DNA of 64,000 nucleotides from Mycobacterium sp. 852013-51886_SCH5428379. Lineage in GTDB: Bacteria; Actinomycetota; Actinomycetes; Mycobacteriales; Mycobacteriaceae. The notes beneath the pieces are model-generated. The model was not told the origin of the DNA. It did no database searches and was given only the letters and a program-made list of their open reading frames with translations. Location: assembly GCF_001665575.1 (NCBI RefSeq), contig NZ_LZSU01000011.1:124001-188000 (forward strand). The letters run 5' to 3'. How positions within the stretch are numbered: position 1 is the stretch's first letter; each line of letters begins with the position of its first letter. A program made the position numbers and the translations under genes. Of the stretch, positions 32,694 to 40,624 are shown one piece after another.

Positions 32694-33623
32694 TTAAGCC
32701 ACCTCCCGCTCGGAGGCGACGGTGTCACGGTAGCGGTTCTCGTAGTCGACCGGTGAGAGATAGCCGAGTGACGAGTGCAGGCGGGCGGTGTTGTACCAAT
32801 GCACCCAGCTGGCGGTTTCGCGTTCGACCTCGGTGCGGCCGGTCCAGGATTTCTGGCGGTCGATCAGCTCGGTCTTGTACAACCCGATTGCTGATTCCAT
32901 CAGCGCGTTGTCCAGGGCGTCACCGACTGAGCCGATCGAGCCGGCGATGCCGGAGTCGCGTAGCGCGTCGGTGAACGCCAGCGAGGCGTATTGGCTGCCG
33001 GCATCGGAGTGGTGGACCAAACCTGTTGTGGTGAAACGGAAATCAGTTCTGCGTCGGGTGAACACCGCCTGTTCGAGAACACTGCTCACCAGGGGGGTCG
33101 CCTTGGTTGACATCACCCGCCAGCCCAGGATCCGCCGTGAGAACACATCGACGCAGAACGCGGTGTAGACGAACCCGGCCAGGGTCCAGGTGTAGGTGAA
33201 ATCGGCCACCCACCATTGATCCGGACGTGCTGGCAGGCCCCATTGCCGCTCGATCAGATCGGGGTGCCGGGGCGCGATGGGGTCGACGGTGGTGGTGATC
33301 GTGCGCCGCTTGCGGCGCACCGCCCCGGAGATCCCGCAGATACCCATCAGCCGGCCCACCTGGTCCCGGCCCACGTCGTGACCTGCGTGTTTCATCGCAC
33401 GCCAGAGCTTGCGGACCCCGTAGAGCCGCCGGTTCTGCAGATGCAGCTGGTGCACGGTGTTGGCTGCGTGCGCCTCGGCCCACGCGGCGTCGCTGACCGG
33501 GCCGCGGGCCTTGGCCGCGTAGTAGGTGGACGGGGCGATCGGCATGTCGTGCTCGGTGAGCACGGTGCAGATCGGGTCGACCCCGAAACGGTCCCGGTAG
33601 GCGTCGATGTACTCGACGATCAC
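32694..33623 (-). CDS. IS3-family transposase OrfB (DDE integrase core)
   Basis: A 309-residue transposase part. The DDE triad is readable in WWVADFTYTW, VHHSDAGSQYASL and NALMESAIGLYKTELI, with the E followed by the K/R seven residues on. An HTH_21-like segment (YGVRKLWRAM) precedes it. The similarity to IS6110/IS51-type OrfB proteins is evident in PIAPSTYYAAK. Its GTG overlaps the OrfA stop (GTGA), but the functional product is expected to be an OrfAB fusion made by -1 frameshifting. Confidence 0.92.
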   Translation of the reverse strand: MIVEYIDAYRDRFGVDPICTVLTEHDMPIAPSTYYAAKARGPVSDAAWAEAHAANTVHQLHLQNRRLYGVRKLWRAMKHAGHDVGRDQVGRLMGICGISGAVRRKRRTITTTVDPIAPRHPDLIERQWGLPARPDQWWVADFTYTWTLAGFVYTAFCVDVFSRRILGWRVMSTKATPLVSSVLEQAVFTRRRTDFRFTTTGLVHHSDAGSQYASLAFTDALRDSGIAGSIGSVGDALDNALMESAIGLYKTELIDRQKSWTGRTEVERETASWVHWYNTARLHSSLGYLSPVDYENRYRDTVASEREVA

Positions 33624-33952
33624 CGCAGTCGGCGGTCGACCTCCGCCGCGGCGAAAAACGCCGACGCTGTCTTGAGAATCTCGTTGACCCTGCGCAATTC
33701 AGCGTTCTCCTTGCGCAGCGCCGCCAACTCAGCAGACGGGTCCTGGCCATCGGCGTCCAGCGCGGGCGGGCTACTGAAATGGCGGTCCTCGACCCAGTTG
33801 CGCAACGTCGCCTGATTGATCCCCAGCAGCTCCCCGACATGGCGACGAGCCGCCAACTTCGAGTCATCGGTCTGTGCGAGCCGGTCCTGATACATCCGTA
33901 CCGCCCGCTCACGGGTCTCTGAGTCGAACTTCCTCGGCGCAGCCACAACCAC
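33620..33952 (-). CDS. IS3-family transposase OrfA (HTH protein)
   Basis: A 110-residue DNA-binding protein with an HTH_Tnp_1 domain (KFDSETRERAVRMYQDRL to LLGINQATLRNWVE) and a C-terminal leucine-zipper-like region (ELAALRKENAELRRVNEIL). A TTTTTC run at 33658-33653 lies 30 bases before its stop in the right register for a -1 slip into OrfB, giving ASAFF joined to RRGGGRPPTAVIVEY. AGGAGGA directly precedes the GTG start. Confidence 0.92.
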   Translation of the reverse strand: MVVAAPRKFDSETRERAVRMYQDRLAQTDDSKLAARRHVGELLGINQATLRNWVEDRHFSSPPALDADGQDPSAELAALRKENAELRRVNEILKTASAFFAAAEVDRRLR

Positions 33953-33986
33953 ATCCTCCTGGTGCGATCACGATCTCCACCAGACC

Positions 33987-33999
33987 CAGGACGGTTCAC
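33987..33999 (-). repeat. Right terminal inverted repeat of the IS3 element
   Basis: CCAGGACGGTTCA, reverse complement of the left repeat at 32664-32676. Confidence 0.85.
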
Positions 34000-34089
34000 G
34001 AGCCGCCCGGGTCCACCGCGCCCCACCCGAACCGCAACCCCACCCCAACCACGGCGACGACCCGCCACCCTTTTAGGACTGAGTTACCG

Positions 34090-35127
34090 CTAGTCGACCC
34101 GCTGCAGCGCCTGTCGGCCAAACTGCCCGAGTTCCAGTGAGCCGTCGGGCAATACCAGTTCACCGCTTTCCAGCCGCCGGCGCAGATAGGCGAACGATTG
34201 CGCCGTCTGTGCGAACAGGTGCTCACCCGCCCGCAGCGGGGTGCGCGGCCGATCATCGCGCGCCGCGAACTGCGGCAGCGGCTTGACCTCGGTGTGGTAA
34301 TCCACGTTGAAGAACAGCGGAAACGAGTACCGCTCCTCCTTGACCTTGCGCACCCGGTGGCTGGTCGCGACGAACGTGCCGTTGGTCCACAGCTCGAGCA
34401 TGTCGCCGACGTTGACGACGAATGTCCCTGGCACCGGCGGTACATCGATCCATTCGCCTGCGCCGTTGAGCACCTCGAGGCCGGGGGCGGTCGGTTTGAG
34501 TAGCGTGAAGCACTCGTAGTCGGTATGCGCGCCGATCCCCAGGTGGTCCTCGGCGTCGGGGTTGTACGGATAGTGCACGAGCCGAAGCTGACTCGGCGTC
34601 TTCGTCGCGTACCGGGAGAACACGTCTGGGTCCTCCCCCAGCGCGACGGCGAAGGCGCCCAGCAGCAGCTTGCCGACCCCGAGGACGGCGTCGTAGTAGG
34701 CGGTCACCGCCTCGGCGAACCCCGGCAGGTCGGGCCAGGTGTTCGGGCCGAGCATCGGGTTGCCCGCGAGATGATCCGGGTCGTCCGCGGGCAAGTCGAG
34801 CGCCGTGTCGAAAGCCTCCTTCAGATCGGGGACCCCGCTTTCCACCCCCTCCTCCCCCACCGGCACATATCCGCGGTGGCAGCGGGACAGGCCGATGTAG
34901 CTGCGCATCTTCTCCTCGAGCGGCAGCGCGAAGAACTCCTGCGTGGCGGCAAGCATCCGGTCGAACAGCGCGTCGTCGATCCCCGAGCCGCTGATGTAGA
35001 AGAACCCGACGTCGCGGGCGGCCGCACCCAGTTCGGCCGCCACCCGTTCGCGGTCGGCCGGGTCGGCCGACCGCAGCCCACTGATGTCGATGATCGGCAC
35101 CGAGGTGAACGATGTTGCGCCGCTCAT
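34090..35127 (-). CDS. 2-oxoglutarate/Fe(II)-dependent oxygenase, isopenicillin-N-synthase-like
   Basis: A 345-residue cytosolic oxygenase. Iron ligands are H201 and D203 (GAHTDYEC) and H257 (ATSHRVRK); R266 and S268 (RYS) should bind the 2-oxoglutarate carboxylate. The N-terminal DIOX_N domain opens PIIDISGLR. The family hydroxylates or oxidatively cleaves small metabolites; relatives act on arginine or homoarginine and release guanidine, which would feed the neighbouring operon, but that is my inference. Last gene of operon B; ATG 35127 overlaps the upstream stop. Alternatives are any of many plant-like 2-ODD reactions. Confidence 0.88.
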   Translation of the reverse strand: MSGATSFTSVPIIDISGLRSADPADRERVAAELGAAARDVGFFYISGSGIDDALFDRMLAATQEFFALPLEEKMRSYIGLSRCHRGYVPVGEEGVESGVPDLKEAFDTALDLPADDPDHLAGNPMLGPNTWPDLPGFAEAVTAYYDAVLGVGKLLLGAFAVALGEDPDVFSRYATKTPSQLRLVHYPYNPDAEDHLGIGAHTDYECFTLLKPTAPGLEVLNGAGEWIDVPPVPGTFVVNVGDMLELWTNGTFVATSHRVRKVKEERYSFPLFFNVDYHTEVKPLPQFAARDDRPRTPLRAGEHLFAQTAQSFAYLRRRLESGELVLPDGSLELGQFGRQALQRVD

Positions 35128-35681
35128 AGTTCCACGTCTCCTTCGTCGCTCGATACGCTCCACACAGATCCGTCGGCGTGGAGCTGTCCGTCGATCAGGC
35201 CTGGGGCCAGCGCGACCCATCGCGGGCCGTCCACCCGCTCGATCGTCACGCCCTGCGGTGTCGCCCAGCCGAACATGTCGCCCACCCGCAGCAGGAGCGC
35301 CGTGCCCTGCGCCGAGCTCAGCGTCAAAGACCACACCGGCGATCCGCGTCCGGGATCGCGGACCCAGTGTTCGACGTAGGAGGCGTGCACCCCGGTCTCG
35401 ACGAGGACATCGCCGTCGCGCCGCATGGTCCCGACATCGGGGTCGGATTGCGGCGGCCCGATGTCGATGTCGCGCTGCCACTCGAAAACGTCACCGCGTC
35501 GGTGCAGAACGCCGGCGAAGCCGCGGGAGTCCGCATACGTCGAGAACGCCTGCAGCCACACCACACCGGTGCCGGTGTCCCGCGATCCGTCGGGTTCGAT
35601 CAGCAGCGTTCGCCGCCACAGCCCCGTGCAGTCGCCGAGCGGCCCAGCGGTCCGGTCCGCGCTCAGGTCCAGTTCCGTCAC
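35124..35681 (-). CDS. HRI1-like domain protein, 185 aa
   Basis: GTG 35681 overlaps the stop of the metallo-hydrolase gene, and its own stop overlaps the oxygenase start, so it is embedded in operon B. The central stretch WLQAFSTYADSRGFAGVL, EWQRDIDIGPPQSDPDVG and LVETGVHASYVEHWVRD resembles what I recall of bacterial HRI1-like (lipocalin/calycin-like) proteins. No signal peptide or catalytic motif. The function of this family in bacteria is unknown; a ligand-binding or accessory role for the hydrolytic pathway is only a guess. Confidence 0.65.
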   Translation of the reverse strand: MTELDLSADRTAGPLGDCTGLWRRTLLIEPDGSRDTGTGVVWLQAFSTYADSRGFAGVLHRRGDVFEWQRDIDIGPPQSDPDVGTMRRDGDVLVETGVHASYVEHWVRDPGRGSPVWSLTLSSAQGTALLLRVGDMFGWATPQGVTIERVDGPRWVALAPGLIDGQLHADGSVWSVSSDEGDVEL

Positions 35682-36508
35682 GCCGAGAACCGCTGGTGGA
35701 AGTGCTCGGTCAGTTCCGGCCAGACGTGCGGATCGTGGCCGGGGATCAGCGGATATCCCTTGTCGGCGGCCAGCTTCTTGAGCCGTCGGATGGGTTCCAC
35801 CGTCTCCTGCGGGTCGACGTCGATGTAACCGCCGATCGCCAGCTCCTGGTCGATGTTCTCCGTCAGATCCGCGGCGTCGAAGGCGAACACGAACCCGTCC
35901 CCGCCGACCGACGCGTCCAGTTCGACCATGAAGCTCTGGTGTCCGGGCGTGTGTCCGTAGGTCGGGATCGCGGTGACGCCCGGCGCCACCTCTGCCTCCC
36001 CGTCGGCCAGCCGCCAGTCGATGCGCGGATCGTCGAAATCGACTCGCACGATGGCGTTGTGCTCGGGTGCGGGGTGGTTGGCCAATCCGTATTCGAGCTC
36101 CCGGCGCTGGGCGTGTACCGGCACCCGGCCGGCGAACAACTTCAGTCCGCCGGCGTGATCGTGGTGCAGGTGGCTGACGGCCACCGTGTGGATTTCGTCG
36201 ATGTCGACGCCGACCTCCGCGAGGCGCTGTTCGATCGGCTCCCCGGGCCCCGGCAGCACCGGCCGGTACTCCACCGTCGGGAAGAACCGTCGCGCGAGAT
36301 ACGGATCCCGCACCAGCGCGGTGTTGAATCCGGTGTCCAGCAGCACCCAGCCGCCGTCGGTCTGCAGCAGCACCCCGGGCACCGGTTCGCGCATCCGCTC
36401 CTCCGGAGGGGCGCCGTACACGCTGACCGATTTCGGCAGTTCCTCCCAACCGAGGGTCAGCAGGATGATGCGCCGGACGCCCCGTTTACCGACCAGGGTG
36501 GCCGCCAT
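35678..36508 (-). CDS. Metallo-beta-lactamase-fold hydrolase (AHL-lactonase-like)
   Basis: A 276-residue binuclear zinc hydrolase. VSHLHHDHAGG (residues 112-120) is the HxHxDH motif; further ligands are H186/H190 in YGHTPGHQS, D211 in FAFDAADL and a late His in IPGHDPH. The overall layout is like N-acyl-homoserine lactonases; the substrate could be a lactone or a cyclic amide or ureide. ATG 36508 shares its A with the TGA of the binding-protein gene. Part of operon B, whose content points to nitrogen scavenging rather than quorum quenching. Confidence 0.87.
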   Translation of the reverse strand: MAATLVGKRGVRRIILLTLGWEELPKSVSVYGAPPEERMREPVPGVLLQTDGGWVLLDTGFNTALVRDPYLARRFFPTVEYRPVLPGPGEPIEQRLAEVGVDIDEIHTVAVSHLHHDHAGGLKLFAGRVPVHAQRRELEYGLANHPAPEHNAIVRVDFDDPRIDWRLADGEAEVAPGVTAIPTYGHTPGHQSFMVELDASVGGDGFVFAFDAADLTENIDQELAIGGYIDVDPQETVEPIRRLKKLAADKGYPLIPGHDPHVWPELTEHFHQRFSA

Positions 36509-38088
36509 CAGGCGACCGACAGTTCGAACAGCCGCAGCGAGTTCGGATTCGTCACCACGTGCGCGGCCTCGACGCCCTTGAGCCACGGCTGCGCGACGAC
36601 GAAGTCGTCGACGTCGGCGATGTTGAGCCAGCAGCCGGTGTCCAGGGCGGCCGCGGCGGCCTCCGAGAACATTTGCGGATCACCGCTTTCCAGGCCGCGG
36701 TTGAGCGCCTCGGTGACCGGCGGCGCCGAGCAGCCGAGGTAGTTCAGTCCGCCGTCGGCGTCCCATGTGATGTGGCCCCACGTGTAGGGCGAGGGCGCGT
36801 CCGGCCACGCGGTCGAGGTGAGGATGTCCGGCGCGTTGGGGGCGTCGTTGCCGATCCAGGCGTAGATCTCCGAGGTCGGGTAACTCTGCACCTTGGCGTC
36901 GAGCCCCGCGGCTGCCAACTGGGTCTGAATGAGGTTGTTGATCAGCTGGTTGTCGGGGTTGCTCGAGTCGTAGCCGACGGTCACCGTCTTCTGATCGGCA
37001 GGCAGATTGGCGACGATGCCCGACAGGATCGACGGATCGTGGGTGATGTCCTGCTTGGCCAGGTCTGGCGCGATCATGTTGGGCGGATAGATCTGTGCGG
37101 CCTTCTCGCCACGACCGAAGTAAGTCTGCTTGACCAGGGTGTCGACGTCGATGGCCTGCAGCAGCGCCATGCGGTTCTTCGGATCGGTGAACATGCCCCG
37201 CCGCGGGTTCACGTAGAGGTAGTTCGACATCATCGTCGGCAGTGAATAGTTCGCGAACTTGTCGTCGTTCAGGTAGGACTCCACCGCCGACGACGGAAGA
37301 TCGTGCAGGATCGCCGCGATCTGGCCGTTGTTGAACTGCAACTGCTGTGCCGAGACGTCGGTGATCACCGGGATCTCGACCTGCTCGAAATACGGCTTGT
37401 CGCCCCAGTAGTCGGGGTAGGCGGCCAGCGCGTAGCGCGATCCGACCTCGGCCGCGGTCAGGGTGTAGGGCCCGGTGCCGAGGTCGTGGTTGGTCAGGTA
37501 GCTCTGGGCGTGGTCGGTGCCGGCGTGGGCCTGCAGCCCGGTGGGACTGAGCATGCGCGGGCCGTACGGGCAGGCGATGTAGTCCAGGAACGCCGAGTTC
37601 GGTTCCTTGAGCGTGATGGTGACGTCGTAATCGCCCTGCGTGGTGATGGATTCGACGTCCTTGACCATGTAGGCCGGGCCCTGGTCGACGGCGAGCCTGC
37701 GGTCGAAGGACGCCTTGACCGCCGCGGACGTGAACGGGGTGCCGTCGTGGAACGTGACGCCTTCGCGCAGCTTGAAGGTGAAGACGCGATGGTCCGGTGA
37801 TTCGGTCCACTCGGTGGCCAGCAGCGGTTCGATCTCCGGCTTCTCGGTGCCGCCCTTGTACTGCAGCAGGCCTTCGTAGACGTTGGTGGTCAGCAGTAGG
37901 CCCTGGCCGGCGTAGAAGACATCGGGGTCCGGCGGCTGGCCCGGGTCCTGCAGGAACGACACGTGCAGCACTTTGTCGGTCGGCGCCGCGTTCGGCGCAC
38001 CACCGCCGGAATCCGAACCGCCGCAGGCGGTCACCGTCAACGCGGCGGCGGCGCCGAGCGCAGCGATGGTTTTGAGGCGACGGATCAT
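36508..38088 (-). CDS. ABC transporter substrate-binding lipoprotein (family 5)
   Basis: A 526-residue lipoprotein: basic start MIRRLKT, hydrophobic core and lipobox TVTAC, followed by a Gly/Ser linker. The mature protein is an SBP_bac_5 type II receptor, as shown by NVYEGLLQYKG, RVFTFKLREGVTFHDGTPF and TGPYTL. These receptors bind peptides, nickel chelates, opines or related nitrogen compounds. Together with the two permeases and the fused ATPase it forms a complete importer. ATG 38088 overlaps the stop of the isochorismatase-like gene. The ligand is unknown. Confidence 0.92.
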   Translation of the reverse strand: MIRRLKTIAALGAAAALTVTACGGSDSGGGAPNAAPTDKVLHVSFLQDPGQPPDPDVFYAGQGLLLTTNVYEGLLQYKGGTEKPEIEPLLATEWTESPDHRVFTFKLREGVTFHDGTPFTSAAVKASFDRRLAVDQGPAYMVKDVESITTQGDYDVTITLKEPNSAFLDYIACPYGPRMLSPTGLQAHAGTDHAQSYLTNHDLGTGPYTLTAAEVGSRYALAAYPDYWGDKPYFEQVEIPVITDVSAQQLQFNNGQIAAILHDLPSSAVESYLNDDKFANYSLPTMMSNYLYVNPRRGMFTDPKNRMALLQAIDVDTLVKQTYFGRGEKAAQIYPPNMIAPDLAKQDITHDPSILSGIVANLPADQKTVTVGYDSSNPDNQLINNLIQTQLAAAGLDAKVQSYPTSEIYAWIGNDAPNAPDILTSTAWPDAPSPYTWGHITWDADGGLNYLGCSAPPVTEALNRGLESGDPQMFSEAAAAALDTGCWLNIADVDDFVVAQPWLKGVEAAHVVTNPNSLRLFELSVA

Positions 38089-38729
38089 CGTGCGGCTCCT
38101 TGGAGGACGGGTGCGGGGGTCAGTTCGCGGAAGGCGGAGAGGATCTCCTCGGTGGTGCGCATGGCACCGATCTGCAGGTACTCCATCGCGTCGAGTGCGG
38201 CGTCGTGGCGGTACTGCGAGGAGCCGCCGACGCAGTCGGTGACCACCCGCACGTAGTAGTCGCGCTGATGTGCGTCGGCGAAGGTGTAGTGCACACACAC
38301 GTCGGTCAGACCGCCGATGAGGATCAGGGTGTCGGCCTTGAGACCGCGCAGCACGATGTCGAATTCGGTGCCGATGAACCCGGAGTACCGCCGCTTGACG
38401 ATGTGGAACTCGCGGTCGTCGCGGTCGGGCAGCGGCCGCAGCGACGGTTCGAGATCGGTGCCGGGGCGACCCTCGACGCAGTGCTCGCCCTCCACCCCGT
38501 CGAGTTCGCGACCGAAGTCGACGCCGCTGGGCCGGTGCACCTCCTGGAAGAACACCACCGGGATCTGCGCGTCGCGGGCGGCGGCCACCAGCCGTTCGGC
38601 GCGGGCGACCCGGTCGGCGTGCCCGGGCATGTGGTCGATGCCCACCTCGGCGGCGGGCATGCTGCCGGCCTGTTGGATGTCGACCACCACGAGCACGGGA
38701 TTGCCCACGATGAGTGGTTGTTTCGGCAC
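38085..38729 (-). CDS. Isochorismatase-like cysteine hydrolase (biuret/guanylurea-hydrolase-type candidate)
   Basis: A 214-residue amidohydrolase. The triad is D17 (VVVDIQQ), K112 (IVKRRYSGF) and C145 (GGLTDVCVHYT), preceded by the cis-peptide-forming GG. The family includes biuret hydrolase, guanylurea hydrolase, ureidoacrylate hydrolase and N-carbamoylsarcosine amidase. Its location beside an importer and in the same regulon as allophanate hydrolase makes a biuret- or guanylurea-like substrate plausible, though the sequence alone does not prove it. GTG 38729 follows AGAGGAGGA and abuts the permease stop. Confidence 0.88.
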   Translation of the reverse strand: MPKQPLIVGNPVLVVVDIQQAGSMPAAEVGIDHMPGHADRVARAERLVAAARDAQIPVVFFQEVHRPSGVDFGRELDGVEGEHCVEGRPGTDLEPSLRPLPDRDDREFHIVKRRYSGFIGTEFDIVLRGLKADTLILIGGLTDVCVHYTFADAHQRDYYVRVVTDCVGGSSQYRHDAALDAMEYLQIGAMRTTEEILSAFRELTPAPVLQGAAR

Positions 38730-39734
38730 TTATCCTCCTCTGACGGCGATACGCGGATCGGCGGCGGCCTGTAGGAGGTCGACCGCGGTGTTGATGAAGA
38801 CATAGAGGGCGCCGAGCATCAGGGTGACGCCCGCGATGGCCGGGAAGTCGGCGACGGGGATGCTCTGCGCGATGTACTGCCCGATTCCCGGCCACCCGAA
38901 GACCTGCTCGACGACGAGCACTCCGGAGAACATCAGGCCGATCTGCAGGCCGGTCATCGACAGCGCGGCACCGATGGAGTTGCGCAGGACGTGACCGACC
39001 GTGATCCGCGGTTCGGAAAGACCCTTGGCGCGAGCGGTTCTCGCGTAGTCGCTGTCCGCGTCGCCGAGCAGACTCGAGCGCAACACCCGGCCGATCGCCA
39101 CGGCCGGGCCGAGGGCGATCACCAGGGCGGGCAGGATCAGGTGGTGCAGCGCGTCGGCGAAAACGTCGAAGCGGCCGTGCAGCAGGCCGTCGACGGTGAG
39201 CAGCCCGGTGGGGCCGGCCGGCGGGTTGGCAACGGCGATGCGGCCGTTGGCCGGAACCCAGCCCAGCTGCTGGTAGAACACGATCAGCCCGAGGATGCCC
39301 AGCAGGAACATCGGTGCCGACGATCCGGTGAACAGCACCGCCCGCAGTACGGCCGAGCCGCGCCACTTCAGGGTGGTGCTGAATGCCAGCAGTGCGGCGA
39401 GCAGCAGTGCGATGGCCATCCCGAACAGTGCGAGTTCCAGTGTGGCGGGCAGGAAGTCACCGAGGTCGGAAGCGACGGGGTGCCTGGTGCGGTAGGAGGT
39501 GCCGAGGTCACCGGTCACCGCGCCGGTCAGATAGTTCCAGAACTGCACCAACACGGGCTCGTTGAGTCCCAGCGCCTCCCGGCGCGCGGCCACGGCCTCC
39601 TGGGACGCCTGCGCGCCCAGCTGGGCCTTCACCGGGTCCAGCGGGGAGACGTTCTGCAGAACGAACATCACCCCGGTCAACGCGACGAGGATGGCCACCA
39701 TCGCCGCCAACCGCGTCGTCACGAATGCACGCAT
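38730..39734 (-). CDS. ABC transporter permease, DppB/OppB type
   Basis: A 334-residue permease with about six transmembrane segments. The N-terminus RLAAMVAILVALTGVMFVLQNVSPLDPV is the DppB signature segment, and the EAA loop is seen in YARTARAKGLSEPRITVGHVLRNS. It pairs with the DppC-type permease 8 bases upstream. The extended sequence preceding ATG 39734 belongs to another frame of that gene. Inner-membrane half of the importer of operon B. Confidence 0.92.
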   Translation of the reverse strand: MRAFVTTRLAAMVAILVALTGVMFVLQNVSPLDPVKAQLGAQASQEAVAARREALGLNEPVLVQFWNYLTGAVTGDLGTSYRTRHPVASDLGDFLPATLELALFGMAIALLLAALLAFSTTLKWRGSAVLRAVLFTGSSAPMFLLGILGLIVFYQQLGWVPANGRIAVANPPAGPTGLLTVDGLLHGRFDVFADALHHLILPALVIALGPAVAIGRVLRSSLLGDADSDYARTARAKGLSEPRITVGHVLRNSIGAALSMTGLQIGLMFSGVLVVEQVFGWPGIGQYIAQSIPVADFPAIAGVTLMLGALYVFINTAVDLLQAAADPRIAVRGG

Positions 39735-39742
39735 GGCCCGAC

Positions 39743-40624
39743 CTACTTCGTCTTCATCAGGTTGCGCAGGCTGTCCCCGGCGATGTTGCCGACCAGGGCG
39801 AGCACCAGCACCCCGAGGCCGGGCATCACCGGAATCCACCACTGCTGCAGGAAGTAACTGAGGTTCCGCGCGGAGTCGGCGCCCAGTTCGGGGGCAGGCG
39901 CGGACTGCCCGAGTCCGAGGAACGACAGAGCCGCCAGCGTGAGGATCAGGGTGCCGATGTCCAGGCTCGCCGCCACCATGGTGTTGGGGACCGCCCCGGG
40001 CAGCAGATGCCGGCCGGCCAGCCGCATCCGGCCCGCGCCGGCGAGTTTGGCCGCCTCGACATGCGGTCTGGCCGCCAGACGCGTGATCTCGCCGCGCACC
40101 AGCCTCGCGTAGAACGGCCACCACACGATCGACACGGCGATCAGCGTGTGCAGGAACCCGGGGCCGAGCGCCGCGACGACGGCGATGGCGAGGACCGGCG
40201 CCGGAAGTGACAGGAACGCGTCGGTGATTCGCATGAGCAGCGAATCGACCCACCCGCCGAACGTTCCGGCGATCAGACCGATCAGACCACCGACGAGGAC
40301 GCCGAGGGCCACCACGGCGAGCGCGGCGAACCAACTCGACCGGGCGCCGTAGAGCACCCGGGAGAGGATGTCGCGTCCGACGCTGTCGCTGCCGAGCAGG
40401 AAGCCGTCCTGGCCGGGAGCCTGCAGCGGCATCCCGACCGGAAGCAGGGGGTCGTGGGGAGCCAGCAGCGGCACCGCCACCGCGACGAGGGTGACCACGA
40501 TGATCAGCGAGAAACCGATCCAGTTGACGACCTGAGATCGGTTCTGCGGCATGGTGAGCAGCCGGCTGCGGCCCCGGACGAGCGCAGATGCGGGGAGAGC
40601 GGGTGCCGGTAGGGTGACGGCCAT
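39743..40624 (-). CDS. ABC transporter permease, DppC/OppC type
   Basis: A 293-residue permease. An N-terminal hydrophobic segment (IGFSLIIVVTLVAVAVPLLAPHDPL) and LLGSDSVGRDILSRVLYGAR are typical of DppC; the EAA loop is ARPHVEAAKLAGAGRMRLAGRHLLPG. ATG 40624 overlaps the TGA of the ATPase gene (TGATG). It forms the channel with the DppB-type subunit. Start chosen on this overlap; an open frame continues upstream but duplicates the ATPase gene. Confidence 0.92.
   Translation of the reverse strand: MAVTLPAPALPASALVRGRSRLLTMPQNRSQVVNWIGFSLIIVVTLVAVAVPLLAPHDPLLPVGMPLQAPGQDGFLLGSDSVGRDILSRVLYGARSSWFAALAVVALGVLVGGLIGLIAGTFGGWVDSLLMRITDAFLSLPAPVLAIAVVAALGPGFLHTLIAVSIVWWPFYARLVRGEITRLAARPHVEAAKLAGAGRMRLAGRHLLPGAVPNTMVAASLDIGTLILTLAALSFLGLGQSAPAPELGADSARNLSYFLQQWWIPVMPGLGVLVLALVGNIAGDSLRNLMKTK

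Larger units (their letters stand above)
32664..33999 (-). mobile_element. IS3-family insertion sequence, about 1336 bp
   Basis: Two overlapping minus-strand transposase frames lie between terminal repeats. The repeat TGAACCGTCCTGG (32664-32676) is matched inverted at 33987-33999, continuing as TCTGG after a one-base gap; ends are TG...CA as in IS3 elements. GAG flanks both sides (32661-32663 and 34001-34003), offset by one base on the right, so the 3-bp target duplication is uncertain. Both frames are intact, so it may be active. It marks the left edge of the nitrogen island. Confidence 0.9.

Noticed and set aside
33043..34068. 341-codon open frame across the IS element
   Set aside because: Third frame of the same strand, Arg/Gly-rich shadow; OrfA and OrfB carry the real motifs.
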